From assembly GCF_900105355.1 (NCBI RefSeq), contig NZ_FNSC01000001.1, positions 1,922,001 to 1,986,000 on the forward strand: a DNA stretch of 64,000 bases, written 5' to 3'. The stretch comes from Pseudomonas anguilliseptica. Its GTDB lineage: Bacteria > Pseudomonadota > Gammaproteobacteria > Pseudomonadales > Pseudomonadaceae. Position numbers and translations under genes: made by a program. Below are positions 60,854 through 64,000 of the stretch, in pieces (position 1 is the stretch's first letter; each line of letters begins with the position of its first letter). Under the pieces are notes generated by a model. The model made no database searches, had not been told where the DNA came from, and was given only the letters and a program-made list of their open reading frames with translations.

Positions 60854-62530
60854 ATGTCCGTGAAACAGAACAACCTGAAAACCTGGTTCAAGAGCGGTAC
60901 GCCGTGGATCTGGATGAATGCCGGCGCGGTGTCGATCGCGGTGATCATGACCCTGGGTCTGATGATGGTGATTGCCGTGCGCGGCCTCGGCCACTTCTGG
61001 CCGGCGGATATCATTGAGGCCGACTACCAGATCCCTGGTCAAGAAGCCAAGGTGATGGCCGGTGAGGTCACCCAAATCGAGGAAGTGCCACGTGCGCGTC
61101 TGGCGGCTTCCGGCTTGCCGGTGACTGCCGAGGGCGGCGAATTTATGACCCGCGAGCTGTTCAAGGTGGGCAACCGCGATGTGTATGGCGCGGACTTCAC
61201 CTGGGTGGTCGGCGAATGGCTGAGCAACCTGCGCACTCCGGAAAACCTTACGGCGCTGGAGCGCCGCGAATGGGGCAACTTCTACGGCTACCTGGTCAAC
61301 GTCAAGGAAAGCGGCGAACTGGTTGCTGAAGGCGACGCCAGCTGGCCCGCCCTGCAAGAGCGACTTGAGCGCGTCGAGCAGCTGCACAAGCAACTGGTGC
61401 GCCTGGAGAAGAAAGACATCGGCCGGATCAACGCCGGGCTTGAGCGCATCCGTCTGCAAACCCGCAAGCTGGAGCTGCAGGGCAAGCTGGACGAGGTTGT
61501 CCAGGCCGAGCTGGACGCCGAGCGTGCGCAGTGGGACGCCGAGTACAAGGTGCTGGAAACCGAGCTGATCGCCCTTAATCAGGCGTTCAACCGCGACAGC
61601 GTCACTCTGAAGACCGTCGATGGCCGTGAAGTAACCATCAGCCTCGGTAAGGTGGTGCGCGCGTTCCAGCCAAATGCCATGGGCCTGGGCGACAAGTTCG
61701 GCTTCTACCTCGCCAAACTGTGGGAATTTGTCAGCGACGACCCGCGTGAGGCCAACACCGAAGGCGGTATCTTCCCGGCGATCTTCGGCACCGTGATGAT
61801 GACCCTGATCATGGCCGTGATCGTTACCCCGTTCGGTGTGGTCGCGGCCATCTACCTGCGTGAGTATGCCAAGCAGGGTCCGCTGACTCGGGTGATCCGT
61901 ATTGCGGTCAACAACCTGGCCGGCGTGCCGGCCATCGTTTACGGGGTGTTCGGCCTGGGCTTCTTCGTCTATGTGCTGGGCGGCTCGCTGGACCGCCTGT
62001 TCTTCCCGGAAGCCGCACCGGCGCCGACCTTTGGCACGCCCGGTCTGCTGTGGGCTTCGCTGACCCTGGCGATCCTCACTCTGCCGGTGGTGATTGTGGC
62101 CACCGAAGAAGGCCTGGCGCGGATTCCACGGGCCGTACGCGAAGGCTCCCTGGCCCTCGGCGCGACCAAGGTGGAAACCCTCTGGCGCGTGGTGCTGCCC
62201 ATGGCCAGCCCGGCAATGATGACCGGCCTGATCCTCGCCGTGGCCCGCGCCGCCGGTGAAGTGGCACCGCTGATGCTGGTGGGGGTGGTCAAGCTGGCCC
62301 CGAGCCTGCCGGTGGATGGTAACTACCCGTACTTGCACCTTGATCAGAAGATCATGCACCTGGGCTTCCACATCTACGACGTCGGCTTCCAGAGCCCCAA
62401 CGTCGAGGCCGCGCGGCCGCTGGTGTACGCCACCGCGTTGCTGCTGGTGTTGGTCATCGTGGTGCTGAACATGTCAGCGGTTTATATCCGCAACCACCTG
62501 CGCGAGAAGTACAAGGCGCTGGATCACTAA
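60854..62530 (+). CDS. pstA: Phosphate ABC transporter permease PstA (large form)
   Basis: A 558-residue permease, start ATG at 60854 with GGAAGG upstream rather than the in-frame TTG at 60842. After the first helix (about 19-42) a periplasmic region contains a predicted coiled coil (about 165-250, LQERLERVEQLHKQLVRLEKK and KLELQGKLDEVVQAELDAER). The permease domain ends with the EAA loop SLALGATKVETLWRVVLPMASPAMMTGLILA. E. coli PstA is 296 residues; the insertion is genus-typical. It starts 15 bp after pstC. Confidence 0.94.
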   Translation: MSVKQNNLKTWFKSGTPWIWMNAGAVSIAVIMTLGLMMVIAVRGLGHFWPADIIEADYQIPGQEAKVMAGEVTQIEEVPRARLAASGLPVTAEGGEFMTRELFKVGNRDVYGADFTWVVGEWLSNLRTPENLTALERREWGNFYGYLVNVKESGELVAEGDASWPALQERLERVEQLHKQLVRLEKKDIGRINAGLERIRLQTRKLELQGKLDEVVQAELDAERAQWDAEYKVLETELIALNQAFNRDSVTLKTVDGREVTISLGKVVRAFQPNAMGLGDKFGFYLAKLWEFVSDDPREANTEGGIFPAIFGTVMMTLIMAVIVTPFGVVAAIYLREYAKQGPLTRVIRIAVNNLAGVPAIVYGVFGLGFFVYVLGGSLDRLFFPEAAPAPTFGTPGLLWASLTLAILTLPVVIVATEEGLARIPRAVREGSLALGATKVETLWRVVLPMASPAMMTGLILAVARAAGEVAPLMLVGVVKLAPSLPVDGNYPYLHLDQKIMHLGFHIYDVGFQSPNVEAARPLVYATALLLVLVIVVLNMSAVYIRNHLREKYKALDH

Positions 62531-62593
62531 TCATTGCGCCGCGGCCCGCTGGCCGTGGCGGCTCAACGTATTTGTTAGCGTAGGGAGCATCCC

Positions 62594-63427
62594 ATGCAGT
62601 ACGAAGCACACACACACGGTATCGACATGGCGGCCCTTGGTCGTGACCGCCAGGGCCTGAACATGGCCAACGAGCGTGTGGCCATCGGCGTCCCCGGTCT
62701 GAATCTGTACTACGGCGAAAAGCAGGCGCTGTTCGACGTGCAGATGACTATCCCCAACCAGCGCGTGACGGCCTTTATCGGACCAAGCGGTTGTGGCAAG
62801 TCGACCCTGCTGCGCACCTTCAACCGGATGAATGATCTGGTCGACGGCTGCCGCGTAGAAGGCGAAATCAACCTCGACGGCAAGAACATCTACCGCAAGG
62901 GCGAAGACGTCGCTGAGCTGCGTCGCCGCGTCGGCATGGTATTCCAGAAGCCCAACCCGTTTCCCAAGAGCATCTACGAGAACGTGGTCTACGGCCTGCG
63001 CATCCAGGGCATCAACCAGAAGCGCGTGCTTGATGAAGCGGTGGAATGGGCACTGAAAAGCGCCGCACTGTGGGATGAGGTGAAGGATCGTCTGCACGAG
63101 TCGGCACTCGGCCTGTCCGGTGGTCAGCAACAGCGTCTGGTGATCGCCCGTACCGTGGCGGTGCAGCCGGAAGTGCTGCTGCTCGATGAGCCCTGCTCGG
63201 CGCTGGACCCGATCTCGACACTGAAAGTCGAAGAGCTGATCTACGAACTGAAATCCAAATACACCATCGTCATCGTTACCCACAACATGCAGCAGGCGGC
63301 GCGGGTCTCGGATTACACGGCGTTTATGTACATGGGCAAACTGATCGAGTTCGGTGATACCGATACGCTGTTCACCAACCCGGCGAAGAAGCAGACAGAG
63401 GACTACATCACCGGCCGCTATGGCTGA
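62594..63427 (+). CDS. pstB: Phosphate ABC transporter ATP-binding protein PstB
   Basis: A 277-residue ABC ATPase with Walker [11 protein letters not shown] loop [16 protein letters not shown], signature LSGGQQQR, Walker [14 protein letters not shown] and the H-loop [12 protein letters not shown]. PstB is highly conserved, so assignment is secure. It energises phosphate import through PstCA. Confidence 0.97.
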   Translation: MQYEAHTHGIDMAALGRDRQGLNMANERVAIGVPGLNLYYGEKQALFDVQMTIPNQRVTAFIGPSGCGKSTLLRTFNRMNDLVDGCRVEGEINLDGKNIYRKGEDVAELRRRVGMVFQKPNPFPKSIYENVVYGLRIQGINQKRVLDEAVEWALKSAALWDEVKDRLHESALGLSGGQQQRLVIARTVAVQPEVLLLDEPCSALDPISTLKVEELIYELKSKYTIVIVTHNMQQAARVSDYTAFMYMGKLIEFGDTDTLFTNPAKKQTEDYITGRYG

Positions 63428-63431
63428 CCGG

Positions 63432-63526
63432 CTATGGCAAACCGCGCTGCGCGTTGTCGGCGGCGCGTGCCGTACGCGTTTGTACTGTCTGCGCGCCGCC
63501 TCCTAGCTCAGCACGCTTTGCCAAAG
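63432..63526. repeat. Long inverted repeat between pstB and phoU
   Basis: The outer arms 63432-63450 and 63507-63526 match imperfectly over about 20 bp (core TGGCAAA / TTTGCCA). The inner arms GGCGGCGCG (63459-63467) and CGCGCCGCC (63492-63500) are perfect. The RNA would fold into one extended hairpin. It may limit read-through or stabilise the upstream transcript. Confidence 0.6.
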
Positions 63527-63577
63527 GCCGGTTAACACTTCGATAGGACTTTCATCCAGTTTCGCAAGGGCTCGATC

Positions 63578-64000
63578 ATGATCAACAAAGAAAACCTTAC
63601 CCAGCATATCTCCCAGCAGTTCAACGTCGAGCTGGAGGAGGTGCGCAGCCACCTGCTGGCGATGGGCGGCCTGGTCGAGAAGCAGGTCAACGACGCGGTT
63701 ACTGCACTGATCGATGCCGACTCCGGTCTGGCTCAGCAAGTGCGCGAGATCGATGACCAGATCAACCAGATGGAACGCAATATCGACGAGGAGTGCGTGC
63801 GCATTCTCGCTCGTCGTCAGCCAGCTGCGTCCGACCTGCGTCTGATCATCAGCATCTCCAAATCGGTGATCGACCTCGAACGCATTGGCGACGAAGCCAC
63901 CAAGATCGCCAAGCGCGCGATCCTGCTGTGCGAAGAAGGCGAAGCGCCGCGCGGCTACGTCGAAGTACGGCATATCGGTGATCAGGTGCGCCGGATGGTC
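63578..64000 (+). CDS. phoU: Phosphate signalling regulator PhoU, N-terminal part (runs off the window)
   Basis: The first 141 codons are present. The all-alpha PhoU repeat is recognised from FNVELEEVRSHLLAMGGLVEKQVNDAV and RNIDEECVRILARRQPAASDLRLIISISKSVIDLERIGDEATKIAKRA, including the metal-binding E/DxxxD-type helix RIGDEA. PhoU links Pst to PhoR and represses the Pho regulon when phosphate is plentiful. The gene continues past base 64000. Confidence 0.95.
   Translation, partial: MINKENLTQHISQQFNVELEEVRSHLLAMGGLVEKQVNDAVTALIDADSGLAQQVREIDDQINQMERNIDEECVRILARRQPAASDLRLIISISKSVIDLERIGDEATKIAKRAILLCEEGEAPRGYVEVRHIGDQVRRMV

Noticed and set aside
60131..62371. 746-codon open frame antisense to pstC-pstA
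   Set aside because: It spans two real genes on the other strand, is rich in His and Gln as antisense frames are, and has no start signal.
1..64000. tRNA or rRNA genes at segment borders
   Set aside because: No cloverleaf-like or rRNA-like sequence was recognised, so there is no sign of tRNA-linked island integration within the window.

Overview
The window is a piece of a Pseudomonas-type chromosome. The left end carries the ntrC-ntrB / two DUF4124 genes / glnA / thiI / typA neighbourhood in the order known from Pseudomonas. The right end carries a pstS-pstC-pstA-pstB-phoU operon whose PstC and PstA have the enlarged form typical of that genus. GC content and codon use are Pseudomonas-like, except for AT-richer stretches at the 3' end of tpsA, in the lipase/lipoprotein effector block and upstream of tssA. 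I identified everything by reading motifs; no database search was run.

Layout. (1) 1-8070: nitrogen control (ntrB, ntrC, and glnA with a sigma-54 promoter and two upstream NtrC sites), thiI and typA. (2) 8342-16287: a two-partner secretion pair. The TpsB transporter is intact. The giant TpsA exoprotein is broken by a one-base shift in a run of six G and cut short at its 3' end by an insertion sequence. (3) 16237-18070: nested insertion-sequence debris (an IS630-family element, an IS66-family fragment and a 3' remnant of an IS5-family element). (4) 18079-49778, all on the minus strand: a complete-looking type VI secretion (T6SS) cluster in the H2-T6SS gene order (tssA-B-C-E ... F-G-clpV-sfa ... 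small lipoprotein-tagH-tssJ-K-L-M-phosphatase-kinase-vgrG), but with no hcp. Two cargo modules sit inside it. Between tssE and tssF is a PAAR-polyglycine-HExxH protein with a small lipoprotein partner. Between sfa and tagH are a chimeric VgrG, a DUF4123 adaptor, two lipoproteins and a class-3-type lipase. (5) 50223-55905: a hexose-6-phosphate mutarotase, a TRAP transporter (dctM, dctQ and a divergent dctP), an AraC/GyrI-type regulator and an acyl-CoA thioesterase. (6) 56131-64000: the pst-phoU operon. A complete IS5-family element lies between its Pho box and pstS.

How it works together. Core T6SS genes would build the baseplate (TssE, F, G, K), the sheath (TssB, C), the recycling ATPase (ClpV) and the membrane complex (TssJ, L, M). 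FHA, kinase and phosphatase proteins give post-translational control and a sigma-54 activator gives transcriptional control. The two VgrGs and the PAAR protein form the tip that delivers the lipase and the putative metallopeptidase; adjacent lipoproteins are the best immunity candidates. The IS5 remnant at 17830-18070 and the full IS5 copy at 56208-57399 are direct repeats. They bracket the whole T6SS-TRAP segment, so the segment may be an acquired or deletable block. Two homopolymer frameshifts (G6 in tpsA, C9 in the lipoprotein gene beside the lipase) and the IS between Pho box and pstS are the main signs of recent change.
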